From Chloroflexota bacterium (GTDB lineage Bacteria; Chloroflexota; Dehalococcoidia; SZUA-161), in the NCBI GenBank assembly GCA_021787935.1, contig JAJYLC010000010.1, forward strand, positions 1 to 39,050: a stretch of 39,050 nucleotides of DNA, read 5' to 3'. A model generated the notes under the pieces. It saw only the letters and a list, made by a program, of their open reading frames with translations, was not told where the DNA came from and made no database searches. Below, piece by piece: positions 15,518 through 23,617 of this stretch (position 1 is the stretch's first letter; every line of letters begins with the position of its first letter). A program made the translations under genes and the position numbers.

Positions 15518-16183
15518 ATGGACCGAATCAAGGTGATAATAGCTGATGACCATGCGCTGGTGCGCGAAGGCACCCGGCGAATCCTGGAAGCGGAAAAGGA
15601 CTTGCAGGTAATCGCTGAGGCTGGCGATGGTGAGGAAGCGGTCAAATTGGCCACCAGCCTAGTTCCAGATGTAGCTATTATCGACATCGCTATGCCTAAG
15701 CTCGACGGTATCGAAGTAACAAGGCGAATCAAAGCATCCTGTCCTAAAACAGCAGTGCTGATACTGAGTGCCTATGACGATGACCAGTTCATCTTCGACC
15801 TTTTGGAAGCTGGGGCGGCCGGTTACTTGTTGAAAAGTGTGCGTGGCCAAGAACTGGTCAGCGCTGTTCGAGCACTATATGCCGGTGAATCTGTGCTTCA
15901 TCCGTTGGTTACCCGCAAGGTGTTGAATCATTTTGTCTCTTCATCCGAAAAGGCTAAAAAAGAGAAGCCTTTAGAGATACTTACGCAGCGAGAAATGGAT
16001 ATCCTTAAGCTGGTTACGAGGGGACTTAGCAATAAGGAAATTGCCGACCAGCTTTTTCTAAGCCTGCGTACAGTTCAAGGTCATGTGGGAAGCATCTTTA
16101 GCAAAATTGGAGTGGGCTCACGAACAGAGGCTGTAGTTCGCGCGTTGAAGGAAGGATGGGTAACCCTCGAAGATATACCGTAA
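15518..16183 (+). CDS. NarL/LuxR-family response regulator (second copy)
   Basis: A 221-residue protein from ATG 15518, chosen over the open upstream frame (15476) because AGGAG sits 6 nt before it and MDRIKVIIADDH starts the receiver fold. Key residues: Asp10/Asp11, phospho-acceptor Asp56 in IIDIAMP, and Lys106 in GYLLKS. The LuxR HTH covers about 150-205 (LTQREMDILKLVTRGLSN, then LRTVQGHVGSIFSK). It closely resembles the regulator at 10383-11081, pointing to a local duplication. The histidine kinase gene begins 32 bases later, so this is the likely cognate pair. Confidence 0.94.
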   Translation: MDRIKVIIADDHALVREGTRRILEAEKDLQVIAEAGDGEEAVKLATSLVPDVAIIDIAMPKLDGIEVTRRIKASCPKTAVLILSAYDDDQFIFDLLEAGAAGYLLKSVRGQELVSAVRALYAGESVLHPLVTRKVLNHFVSSSEKAKKEKPLEILTQREMDILKLVTRGLSNKEIADQLFLSLRTVQGHVGSIFSKIGVGSRTEAVVRALKEGWVTLEDIP

Positions 16184-16215
16184 TGTGTCACACCGGCGTC
16201 AGTTAAGGTTCAGAT

Positions 16216-18159
16216 ATGGTGCGTAGATTCCTAGCAAGCTCGGTAAGCTCGCTGGCAAGAAATGCACGTAAGCCTGGTTTCTGGCTAATTATTGTCCTGT
16301 TCATCGTTATCTCAATTCCGTACTACTATGAGGCGCTCCATCCGCCTTTCGTACACCGCGTTTTCAACTACCTGGGTCTAGATAGGCTTTCCTTTGAGCG
16401 GACACTATATATCGTGCCGATAATTCTCTCCGGATTTCTGTTCGGGGCAAGGGGGGCTTATGTAGCTTCGGTGGTCGCTCTAAGTTGCATGGTGCCCCGC
16501 GCTGTGCTCATATCGTTGCACCCTGCGGACGCTCTGTTCGAATCGGGCACTGTTTTTCTCGTTGGCCTTCTCGTGGGCTTCACATTCACATCACTGCAAA
16601 AGGAGCGAAGGCGGCGCATGCAGGTCGATGCGCTCAACCAGACCGCTCTCGTAGTTTCCCAGTCCCTGGAATTGGAGCCTGTTCTGAAAAGTAGCATTGA
16701 CAGCGTCGTCGAAGTGATGAAAGTCGATATTGCGCAGGTATTTCTTGTTGACGAAAAAGCCGGCGATCTCACGCTGGCTGATTACAAGGGTATATCTCGA
16801 AAATTTGCACAGGGCGTCGATCGGTTAAAAATAGGAGAGGGATTGAACGGACTGGTGGCCCAGACCGGCGTGCCAACCTATGTTGAAAACGCTTCTGCTG
16901 ATCCCAGGTTAACCAGGACGGTGTTAAAGGAGGACCACATCGGCTCAATGCTCATTGTTCCCCTGAAATCAAAAGAGAAGGTTATGGGCACGCTTTGTGT
17001 GAGCATGCGGGGGTATCGTAAATTCAACCAGGATGAGGTTGAACTGCTTACAAACATCGGTAATCAGATTGGAGTTGCCATAGAGAACGTGCGACTGTAT
17101 CAGCAGCAGCGAGGGTTCACCGAGCAGTTACGCGCTTCTGAGGAACGATACCGCGAGCTGTTCGCGAACGCTAACGACGGCATATGGGTTCATGATTTGG
17201 AAGGCAATATCATAGCTGCCAACAAGGCTAGCGAGAAGCTCACAGGCTATACTATGGATGAGCTGGTTAAAACTGACAAATTGAACGTGAGCGTATTTCT
17301 TAACGGTGAGGGACTCGGTCTGGCCAAGGAGATAAGGCGCAAGTTACTGGCCAATGAATCTCTGGCACAGCCATATGAGCAGCGCATAATCAGGGGTGAT
17401 GGCACGGAGGCAATATTGATGATGACTACCAACCTGGTGTCAGAGGCCGGCAAGCCGGTAGCCTTCCAGCATATTGCCCGGGATGTGACTGAAGAGAAGC
17501 GAATGAGGGAAAACCTGTATTTCTACCTGCAGCAAATTACCAGGGCCCAGGAGGAGGAGAGGAAACGCATCGCCCGCGAGCTTCACGATGATACTATGCA
17601 GTATCTCGTTGTCCTCACACGGGAGTTAGATGAACTTGCTTACAGCAGCAAGTCGATGTCCCAGGAAGAAAAAGCTAAGCTGGAGAATCTGAGGCAGCAG
17701 ACCACCGGCATAATGGAAGGTGTGCGGCGCTTGAGCCACGACCTCCGCCCCGCTACCTTAGACAGGCTGGGCCTGCTTCCAGCGCTGGAATGGCTGGCCT
17801 CTCAGGTGCCTTCAGAAATAAATATAGAGGTCAAGGCGTATGGAACCGAGCAAAGACTTCCTGCTGAAATCGAACTGGTATTGTTCCGCATCGCCCAGGA
17901 GGCGTTGAGCAATGTACGGCGGCATTCCCAGGCAACTAAGGCTGAGGTCAAAGTGGAGTTCGGGGATAAGAAAACCAGGATAACGGTCAGGGATAATGGC
18001 AAAGGGTTTACCCTCCCTGACACGATGGGAGATCTGGTTAAAGCAGGCAGGCTGGGCTTGGCTGGGATGCAGGAAAGAATCCAGTTGTTAAACGGCAGCT
18101 TGAAGATTGAGTCCGAGCCTGGAAAGGGTACTACGGTAACGGTTGAGGCACCAATATAA
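16216..18159 (+). CDS. Membrane GAF-PAS sensor histidine kinase (HisKA_3/NarX-DegS type)
   Basis: A 647-residue protein. Three or four hydrophobic segments lie at about 21-38, 62-80, 80-100 and 110-126 (an N-terminal membrane sensor). A GAF domain spans about 145-295, a PAS domain with PAC tail about 305-430 (ANDGIWVHDLEGNIIAAN, then AFQHIARDVTEEK), and a HisKA_3 dimerisation domain follows with phospho-acceptor His457 in ARELHDDTMQ. The HATPase_c domain ends the protein (EALSNVRRHSQATK, DNGKGF, GLAGMQERI). The ligand is unknown, and no cysteine or haem motif in GAF suggests a specific cofactor. It is paired with the regulator just upstream and may also signal to the paralogue at 10383. Confidence 0.94.
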   Translation: MVRRFLASSVSSLARNARKPGFWLIIVLFIVISIPYYYEALHPPFVHRVFNYLGLDRLSFERTLYIVPIILSGFLFGARGAYVASVVALSCMVPRAVLISLHPADALFESGTVFLVGLLVGFTFTSLQKERRRRMQVDALNQTALVVSQSLELEPVLKSSIDSVVEVMKVDIAQVFLVDEKAGDLTLADYKGISRKFAQGVDRLKIGEGLNGLVAQTGVPTYVENASADPRLTRTVLKEDHIGSMLIVPLKSKEKVMGTLCVSMRGYRKFNQDEVELLTNIGNQIGVAIENVRLYQQQRGFTEQLRASEERYRELFANANDGIWVHDLEGNIIAANKASEKLTGYTMDELVKTDKLNVSVFLNGEGLGLAKEIRRKLLANESLAQPYEQRIIRGDGTEAILMMTTNLVSEAGKPVAFQHIARDVTEEKRMRENLYFYLQQITRAQEEERKRIARELHDDTMQYLVVLTRELDELAYSSKSMSQEEKAKLENLRQQTTGIMEGVRRLSHDLRPATLDRLGLLPALEWLASQVPSEINIEVKAYGTEQRLPAEIELVLFRIAQEALSNVRRHSQATKAEVKVEFGDKKTRITVRDNGKGFTLPDTMGDLVKAGRLGLAGMQERIQLLNGSLKIESEPGKGTTVTVEAPI

Positions 18160-18180
18160 TACCAAGGGCAATAAATATAA

Positions 18181-19020
18181 ATGAAAGCTACAAGGGAGTG
18201 CTACCCTTGTCTCGCCAATCTGGTGCGCCAGGCTACCGAGCTGGCCACCGATGATCGCAGGTTGAGAGTGGAAGCGTTAGACCGGGGACTGAAGCTCCTC
18301 GGCCGTAAGTTCTCTACTGACAAGACCTCCATCGCTGTTGCTACCATGTTGCATCGTGTAGTGAGAGAGGTGACCGGAAACGTCGACCCTTATTGCCGAA
18401 TGAAAGAAGCTGAAGTAGAGTTGGCCAGGGGCTTGCGTAGGGGCTGGCCTATCAACCATGAGGGGAGCATAAGGGACCTTATTATATTAGCAGTTAGAGG
18501 AAACAATATAGATTTCTTCAAAGATATAAAGCAAATCAAAGAAGGCATGCGGATGCCGGTCGAGTTCGCTATCAACGATATACCGAAGCTAGAAAGAAAA
18601 CTGGCAAAGGCAGAAAGTATCCTTTACCTGGCAGACAATGCCGGCGAAGTGTTCTTCGACTTGCCTCTTGTGGAGAGATTGGAGGATTTTGCTCCAGTCA
18701 CATATGTGGTGAAAGATTCGCCGGTTCAGAATGATATTACCCTTGATGATTTAGAAAGGTTCGGCCTAGTAGAGCAGCTACCCAGAGTAATCACTACCGG
18801 CACCGACACTCCAGGGGTAGATATGTCTATGGCTTCCCAGGAGTTTAAGGCGGAATTTGAGGCTGCTGACCTCGTGCTGGCGAAAGGTATGGGCTACTGG
18901 GAGACCCTCTCAGAACTATCTCCGCAGGGCAAGGTGTTTTATCTACTAAAGGCTAAGTGCAAGCCAGTGGCTGATTCACTGGGCGTAACTCTGAATAGCT
19001 ATGTAGCTCTTTTACGGTGA
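18181..19020 (+). CDS. DUF89/ARMT1-like metal-dependent phosphatase family protein
   Basis: A 279-residue protein. It starts with MKATRECYPCLANLV, the typical CxxC start of the short prokaryotic DUF89 subfamily. The core contains YLADNAGEVFFD (about 146-157), matching the family aspartate/asparagine metal site, then VKDSPVQNDIT and VLAKGMGYWETL. Studied members are damage-control phosphatases acting on metabolite phosphates; the substrate here is unknown. It lies 22 bases after the kinase gene and 6 bases before the MEMO gene, so it is probably cotranscribed with both. Confidence 0.85.
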   Translation: MKATRECYPCLANLVRQATELATDDRRLRVEALDRGLKLLGRKFSTDKTSIAVATMLHRVVREVTGNVDPYCRMKEAEVELARGLRRGWPINHEGSIRDLIILAVRGNNIDFFKDIKQIKEGMRMPVEFAINDIPKLERKLAKAESILYLADNAGEVFFDLPLVERLEDFAPVTYVVKDSPVQNDITLDDLERFGLVEQLPRVITTGTDTPGVDMSMASQEFKAEFEAADLVLAKGMGYWETLSELSPQGKVFYLLKAKCKPVADSLGVTLNSYVALLR

Positions 19021-19026
19021 GGAAAT

Positions 19027-20256
19027 ATGACAGGCGAAATGAGACCGAAATTGAGGCATGTACAGGTCAGCCGCGGGCAGCAGTACGGCCAGCATGTGCT
19101 TATTCTCTCTGATCCCTGCGGTCTTAGCGATTGCGCTATGGTTCTCCCGGCAAGTTTAGCGCCTGTATTGGAACTGTGTGATGGGACTCGCAATATTGCT
19201 GCTTTAAGGACTGGTTTGGAGCTGAAAACTGGATTGCGAGTGGGGCCGGATTATTTGGAAAGAATGTTCGCAGCCCTTGATAGAGCGCTCCTGATAGATA
19301 ATGAGCACTATGCTCAGGCGTATCAGGAAGCTTTGCAGAAGTTCAGGACTGCGCCCTCGCGTCCGCCCACCATGGCGGACCGGGTCTACCCTGCCGATTC
19401 CGAGTTGTTGGAGCAGGTACTATGTGATTATTTTGATAGCCTGCCTCCGGACACAGAGAACATGGCTAAAACTGGTGAGGTTCGCGGGCTGGTAAGTCCC
19501 CATATCGATTATCAGCGTGGAGGCATTGTTTACGCCGGGGTATGGCACAGGGCAGCTAAAGCGGCGCAAGACGCAGACGTTGCTATTATTCTGGGCACGA
19601 ACCACTTCAATGGTCAGAAGCTGGTTACTCTAACGAGGCAGAGCTATACTACTCCCTGGGGTGTTCTGACAACGGCTGGTGAGGTAGTGGATGCTGTGGC
19701 TTCTGCCATCGGAGAAAAAGAGGTTTTCGCTGAGGAGTTCAATCATCGCAATGAGCACTCTGTGGAAGCAGCAGCCGTCTGGCTGCACTATCTGGCGAAG
19801 GATAAGGGCTGTGAGCTTGTGCCTGTCCTTTGCGGCTCCTTCCAGAGGTTTATAGAAGGGGATAGAAATCCTGGTGACGACGGTGAGGTCGCTCGCTTTA
19901 TTGAGGCGTTGAGAAAGGCAACTGCTAATAGGCGCACTCTCATAGTAGCTGCCGGTGACCTGGCTCACGTGGGGCCGGCTTTTGGGGACCGCTGCCCCAT
20001 AGATGTTCTCGAAAAAGCCAGACTTTCGTCAGCCGACAACGAGTTGATGTCTGCCATGGCCAGGGGGGATGCCGAAGGGATGTTCCAGCAAGTGAAAAAA
20101 GAGGCAGACCGGAGAAGAATCTGCGGTCTGTCCGCAATATATCTGGCGCTGCGGCTTTTGGGGAAAGTTAGCGGTGATATTACTGGCTATGCCCAGTGTC
20201 CCGCTGATGAGCAGGGAACTTCTTTCGTATCCATTTGCGGCATTGTCCTGGCTTAG
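19027..20256 (+). CDS. AmmeMemoRadiSam system protein B (MEMO family) with extra N-terminal domain
   Basis: A 409-residue protein. The MEMO fold covers about residues 150-409: GLVSPHIDYQRGG (His159), LGTNHF (His193), NHRNEHSVE (Glu243, His244), PVLCGSFQRF (Cys269) and AAGDLAHVGPAF (His314). These line the putative metal site of extradiol-dioxygenase-like MEMO proteins. Residues 1-140 are an additional region, with a segment resembling a PqqD-like or regulatory helix-turn fold, that short MEMO proteins lack. The usual partners (AMMECR1 protein and a radical SAM enzyme) are not in this window. RBS GGTGAGGAAAT precedes the ATG. Confidence 0.88.
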   Translation: MTGEMRPKLRHVQVSRGQQYGQHVLILSDPCGLSDCAMVLPASLAPVLELCDGTRNIAALRTGLELKTGLRVGPDYLERMFAALDRALLIDNEHYAQAYQEALQKFRTAPSRPPTMADRVYPADSELLEQVLCDYFDSLPPDTENMAKTGEVRGLVSPHIDYQRGGIVYAGVWHRAAKAAQDADVAIILGTNHFNGQKLVTLTRQSYTTPWGVLTTAGEVVDAVASAIGEKEVFAEEFNHRNEHSVEAAAVWLHYLAKDKGCELVPVLCGSFQRFIEGDRNPGDDGEVARFIEALRKATANRRTLIVAAGDLAHVGPAFGDRCPIDVLEKARLSSADNELMSAMARGDAEGMFQQVKKEADRRRICGLSAIYLALRLLGKVSGDITGYAQCPADEQGTSFVSICGIVLA

Positions 20257-20298
20257 TTAAATTATCCGCTATCCTGGCTGATACCGGGAATTGATTGC

Positions 20299-20589
20299 AT
20301 GAAAAATGTCTCAGATAAGAAAGCAGCGATCGAGGTCCACTTGCAGCCCGGGGCCAAAAGAAGTGAGATAGCCGGCTTCAGGGAGGGCATTCTATATGCT
20401 AAAGTGACGGCGCTGCCCCAGAAAGGCCAGGCTAATCGAGCGCTCGTGGAACTGGTGGCCAGGACACTGAAAGTACCTAAAAGTGCTATTGATATTATTC
20501 GAGGTCAGTCCGGAAGAAGTAAAGTTATAGCTATACAGGGTTTAACGAGCGAAGAGGTAAAAGACCTGTTAGCCCGTAACCTGCCATAA
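20299..20589 (+). CDS. DUF167/YggU family protein
   Basis: A 96-residue protein with the family pattern: AIEVHLQPGAKRSEIAGF at the start, KVTALPQKGQANRALVELVA in the centre, and IIRGQSGRSKVIAI near the end. The family is widespread and small, and its function is not established. The gene lies 42 bases after the MEMO gene in the same direction. Confidence 0.9.
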   Translation: MKNVSDKKAAIEVHLQPGAKRSEIAGFREGILYAKVTALPQKGQANRALVELVARTLKVPKSAIDIIRGQSGRSKVIAIQGLTSEEVKDLLARNLP

Positions 20590-20656
20590 AGACTTGATAC
20601 ATCGTTAGGAGACGAAGGGCAGCGGCTGAATCTTTCAAATGCGAAGGTTATTTGTT

Positions 20657-20989
20657 ATGAAGCAGATTTACGTGCATGTAGCCGAGGGTGAGGATATCGG
20701 TTTCGAGGGAAGGTCTTATAGAATAGCCGAAGAGCTATTGGATTATCAGGGTCGCAAGGTTCTGTATTTAAAATCCGAGGCTTCAGCGGTTTCATTTTGT
20801 GACCGCAGCTATGCTTGCCATCTGGGAAGCATTAATGTGAAAGGCTATGTGGTGAGGTGGAAGTACGGCACAAACGAAAATGGTGAGACTCTCTCTGAGA
20901 TAGAGCCTGTAAAGGATGAAGCCGAGCAGAGGGAGATAAGAGCGCTGCTAAGGTCAGGTTATAATATGTCCGCCATTGGGTTTATTTAA
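20657..20989 (+). CDS. Hypothetical protein (110 residues), unknown function
   Basis: ATG 20657 is preferred because GAAGG lies 9-10 nt upstream and the hydrophilic beta-rich sequence MKQIYVHVAEGEDIGFEGR begins there. An in-frame ATG at 20639 would add six residues. The product is soluble, with predicted strands (VLYLKS, NVKGYVVRWKYG) and two cysteines near the middle (CDRSYAC). The acidic C-terminal half ends in a helix (EQREIRALLRSGYN). I recognise no family. It sits between DUF167 and GH57 genes in the same orientation. Confidence 0.65.
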   Translation: MKQIYVHVAEGEDIGFEGRSYRIAEELLDYQGRKVLYLKSEASAVSFCDRSYACHLGSINVKGYVVRWKYGTNENGETLSEIEPVKDEAEQREIRALLRSGYNMSAIGFI

Positions 20990-21056
20990 GGGACGCCACA
21001 ACATTGAGCGTAGCATTAAGCTTTAGGAGACAAACGCAAGTACGAAAGGCGGCATC

Positions 21057-22361
21057 ATGATTTACTGGGCACCTCTGCTGCATTTCTATCAGCCGACTAA
21101 CCAGACGCACTGGGTGTTGAGAAAGATATGTGAAGAATCCTACAGGCCTCTTTTGAAGCTGTTCCGGGAGCTGCCGAATGCCAAGGTCACGGTGAATATC
21201 AATGGCGCTCTCACTGAGCTGCTGGACGATCATGGGATGTCGGATGTCATCACGGGCTTGCGTGATTTGTGCGAGAACGGATGTCTCGAATTCACCGGCT
21301 CGGCTAAGTATCATGCCATTTTGCCTCTCATCGGGCAGGATGAAATGCTGAGGCAGATAGTGCTGAATACTCAGACAAACAGGCAATTCTTCGGCGACTC
21401 CTATTCTCCCCTGGGCTTTTTCCCACCCGAGATGGCCTACAGCCGCGACATTGTGAAGCCGGTCCTTGAGTCAGGTTACAAATGGATTATCCTGAGCGGG
21501 GTTGCCTGCCCTGTGGCATGGCCAACCAATGTTGTGCATGGCGTATCAGCAGGCAGGCAGAAGCTGGTGACGTTCTTTCGTGATGATATATTGAGCAATA
21601 AGATATCGTTTCACCATCTGGATGCCAGTGGTTTTCTTGACCAGTTAAGGGAACTGCAAGGCGATAATAGTGATATTTATGTGATAACAGCTATGGACGC
21701 TGAGACCTTCGGGCACCATATTAAGAACTGGGAGAAGTTGTTTTTGGGCGAGGTGTACGAAGCTCTGGAGCTGATGGAGCCGAAGGGTAGAAGCGGCAAG
21801 CAGTTGCAGCGAATTGTTGATACCCAGAAGGAGATCTTCCAGGCGGCCGGCAAGAAGGATAAGACCGATATTGAGGTAGTTACCCTCAGCAGGCTTATTG
21901 AGTTATTCCCGCAGGGCCAATCCATCGAGCCGCGGGCATCGTCGTGGAGCACTTCTCTGGATGATATAAAGGATGACAATCCTTATCCTCTATGGAGTGG
22001 GAAAGGCAATGTACTTCATCAATTGCAGTGGCAGCATCTCAGAATTGCTATGGATATGACGTACAAGGCAATGAAAGTGGCTACCACAGCCCCTGTTAAA
22101 TTACATGCCGACTTAGCAAGAAACCTGCTGGACAAAGCGATGCAAAGCGACCAGTTCTGGTGGGCTAGCCGCAGGCCGATGTGGGACATCAATCTGGTAC
22201 ACCAAGGCCTGCTGATACAGCGGGAGGTGTTGCTCAACGCCTATAAGGCTATAAAGATGAGCGATTTAAGCGAAGACGAGAAGATGGAATATTACTATCG
22301 AGTAGTCGCCGGGCGTGACATAAGGAGCAAGATAACGGACCAGCTTCTTCTGTATGGATGA
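21057..22361 (+). CDS. Glycoside hydrolase family 57 protein
   Basis: A 434-residue protein. GH57 markers: N-terminal LLHFYQPTNQ (family motif with HxxxxP), FTGSAKYHAILPL near 79-91, GFFPPEMAYSR with Glu125 at the nucleophile position, and AMDAETFGHHIKNWE near 219-233 with the catalytic Asp. There is no signal peptide, so it acts inside the cell, probably on alpha-glucans (alpha-amylase, 4-alpha-glucanotransferase or branching activity cannot be told apart here). The C-terminal part (KYHADL... DQFWWASRRPMWDINLVHQG) resembles the helical region of GH57. A glycosyltransferase at 31233-32711 could serve the same storage polysaccharide. Confidence 0.9.
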   Translation: MIYWAPLLHFYQPTNQTHWVLRKICEESYRPLLKLFRELPNAKVTVNINGALTELLDDHGMSDVITGLRDLCENGCLEFTGSAKYHAILPLIGQDEMLRQIVLNTQTNRQFFGDSYSPLGFFPPEMAYSRDIVKPVLESGYKWIILSGVACPVAWPTNVVHGVSAGRQKLVTFFRDDILSNKISFHHLDASGFLDQLRELQGDNSDIYVITAMDAETFGHHIKNWEKLFLGEVYEALELMEPKGRSGKQLQRIVDTQKEIFQAAGKKDKTDIEVVTLSRLIELFPQGQSIEPRASSWSTSLDDIKDDNPYPLWSGKGNVLHQLQWQHLRIAMDMTYKAMKVATTAPVKLHADLARNLLDKAMQSDQFWWASRRPMWDINLVHQGLLIQREVLLNAYKAIKMSDLSEDEKMEYYYRVVAGRDIRSKITDQLLLYG

Positions 22362-22383
22362 TAGTAACACGCGGCATCTACGA

Positions 22384-22411
22384 GTAGGGGCACGGCATGC
22401 CGTGCCCCTAC
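22384..22411. repeat. 28-bp perfect palindrome between convergent genes
   Basis: GTAGGGGCACGGCA (22384-22397) is followed at once by its exact reverse complement (22398-22411), with no spacer. It lies between the GH57 stop and the ferritin-like stop, so it may act as a two-way terminator, or be a short mobile palindromic repeat. Confidence 0.8.
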
Positions 22412-22413
22412 GT

Positions 22414-22932
22414 TTAATCTGCGCGCAATTCGAACCGATGTAATGTGAAATACTTGCGCGACTGGGTAAGCCACTGCAGCTCTTCTTCCAGCAGCGATAA
22501 ATGACCTTCCTCTTCTTTGGCCAGTGCCCGGAACATATTTTTACCCTTGAGGTCGGGTGTGCTGTCCTCAGCATCTTTGTAGAAAGCGATAGCGTCTTGT
22601 TCGGATTTGATTCCCTGGCGCAGGGCGTCCATCTCGACGGCATCTGCCTTGATTGTGCCGGTTGCCTCTGAAATCGAGGGGAACTCTGTTTTATTTATAG
22701 GAGCGGTCACCCTCTTCCATTCCAGCCACTCATTGTTGTCCAGCACTGACTTCAACTGCTGCCTTAGCTTGGCCAGGTGTCGCAGTTCCTGCTTAGCCAG
22801 CCAGTCGAACATGTTCTTGCCGTTCCGGTCTCTGGTAGATTCGGCAGCCTTCCGGTAGAATTTGTTAGCTCCCCTTTCCCTCTCGATACCAAGCTCAAGC
22901 GCGTCGGCGGCCTTCATGCGTCGCTTTTGCAT
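22414..22932 (-). CDS. Ferritin-like (rubrerythrin-type) diiron protein with internal duplication
   Basis: A 172-residue protein made of two similar halves of about 60 residues. Half 1 (DALELGIERERGANKFYRK, GKNMFDWLAKQELRHLAKL) and half 2 (DALRQGIKSEQDAIAFYKD, GKNMFRALAKEEEGHLSLL) each supply a glutamate on the first helix and an ExxH on the second, giving one four-helix bundle with a diiron site. No rubredoxin domain is present. Such proteins serve in peroxide reduction or iron handling in anaerobes. The RBS TAGGAGGG precedes ATG 22932. Confidence 0.85.
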   Translation of the reverse strand: MQKRRMKAADALELGIERERGANKFYRKAAESTRDRNGKNMFDWLAKQELRHLAKLRQQLKSVLDNNEWLEWKRVTAPINKTEFPSISEATGTIKADAVEMDALRQGIKSEQDAIAFYKDAEDSTPDLKGKNMFRALAKEEEGHLSLLEEELQWLTQSRKYFTLHRFELRAD

Positions 22933-23021
22933 TATTTCCCTCCTAGATTGTAGTTGCCTGATTGATCAGTCGTTTAGGCGGTTTTTCCTCATTCATTCCA
23001 ATCTACACATATGCACATCAT

Positions 23022-23155
23022 ATGTCATTCCCGCGCAAGCGGGAATCCAGGCGCCTGGACTCCTGCTTTCGCAGGAGTGGCATTAAATAGGCTGTATTTA
23101 CATATCATTGCATCGTCGTCCTTTCCACGAAAGGAAATACTTCTCGCAATGACAT
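23022..23155. mobile_element. 134-bp MITE-like element
   Basis: ATGTCATT (23022-23029) and AATGACAT (23148-23155) are perfect 8-bp terminal inverted repeats. Inside are three hairpins: ATTCCCGC/GCGGGAAT (loop GCAA), ACTCCTGC/GCAGGAGT (loop TTTC), and CCTTT/AAAGG near 23120-23134. A palindrome CCAGGCGCCTGG (23047-23058) joins the first two. There is no ORF inside. I see no clear target-site duplication. Confidence 0.65.
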
Positions 23156-23160
23156 GAGGA

Positions 23161-23598
23161 CTATTTGCTCGTTCGCTTCTGTTTAAGTTGTGTTTTAGCC
23201 GTAAGCAACTGCTTGATATCGTTCAGGTCTTGCTCGGATTCTACTTTGATAAAGAGCCAGCGCCCCTCGGGATAGGGATGCGCATCTTCGATAATTTTGA
23301 TTGCCTTTTCGCTGAGCCCTGCACTCAAAGCTTTCTCCGCTTGCTCCTGGCCTATAATAACCTGAGCGGTGAAGGCCTCTCGACCGGGATACAGAGATAG
23401 CAGTGCTTTGCCTGCTTTGCGGAACCGCAGTGCCCAGCCATAGTTCTTGCCGTAAAATGCGAAATCGCCTTTCAGTTTATAGCTTTCCGCCATGAAACTA
23501 TCCAGATTCTCCCATAGTGGCTTTTGGGAGCCTATCGCAGCAACAATCTCTGCTATTGTGGGTTTACGCTCTTTGTCGGTGAATATGCCTATTGCCAT
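23161..23598 (-). CDS. DUF3788 family protein
   Basis: A 145-residue soluble protein. It has the family features: IAEIVAAIGSQKPLWENLDSF near the start, then a WALRFRKAGKALLSLYP segment, then QVIIGQEQAEKAL and a basic C-terminal tail. The family's function is unknown. It lies 19 bases after the flavodiiron gene on the same strand and may be its last operon partner. The 134-bp MITE-like element sits 5 bases beyond its stop. Confidence 0.8.
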   Translation of the reverse strand: MAIGIFTDKERKPTIAEIVAAIGSQKPLWENLDSFMAESYKLKGDFAFYGKNYGWALRFRKAGKALLSLYPGREAFTAQVIIGQEQAEKALSAGLSEKAIKIIEDAHPYPEGRWLFIKVESEQDLNDIKQLLTAKTQLKQKRTSK

Positions 23599-23617
23599 GG
23601 TGAATAAGCCGCTTTGC

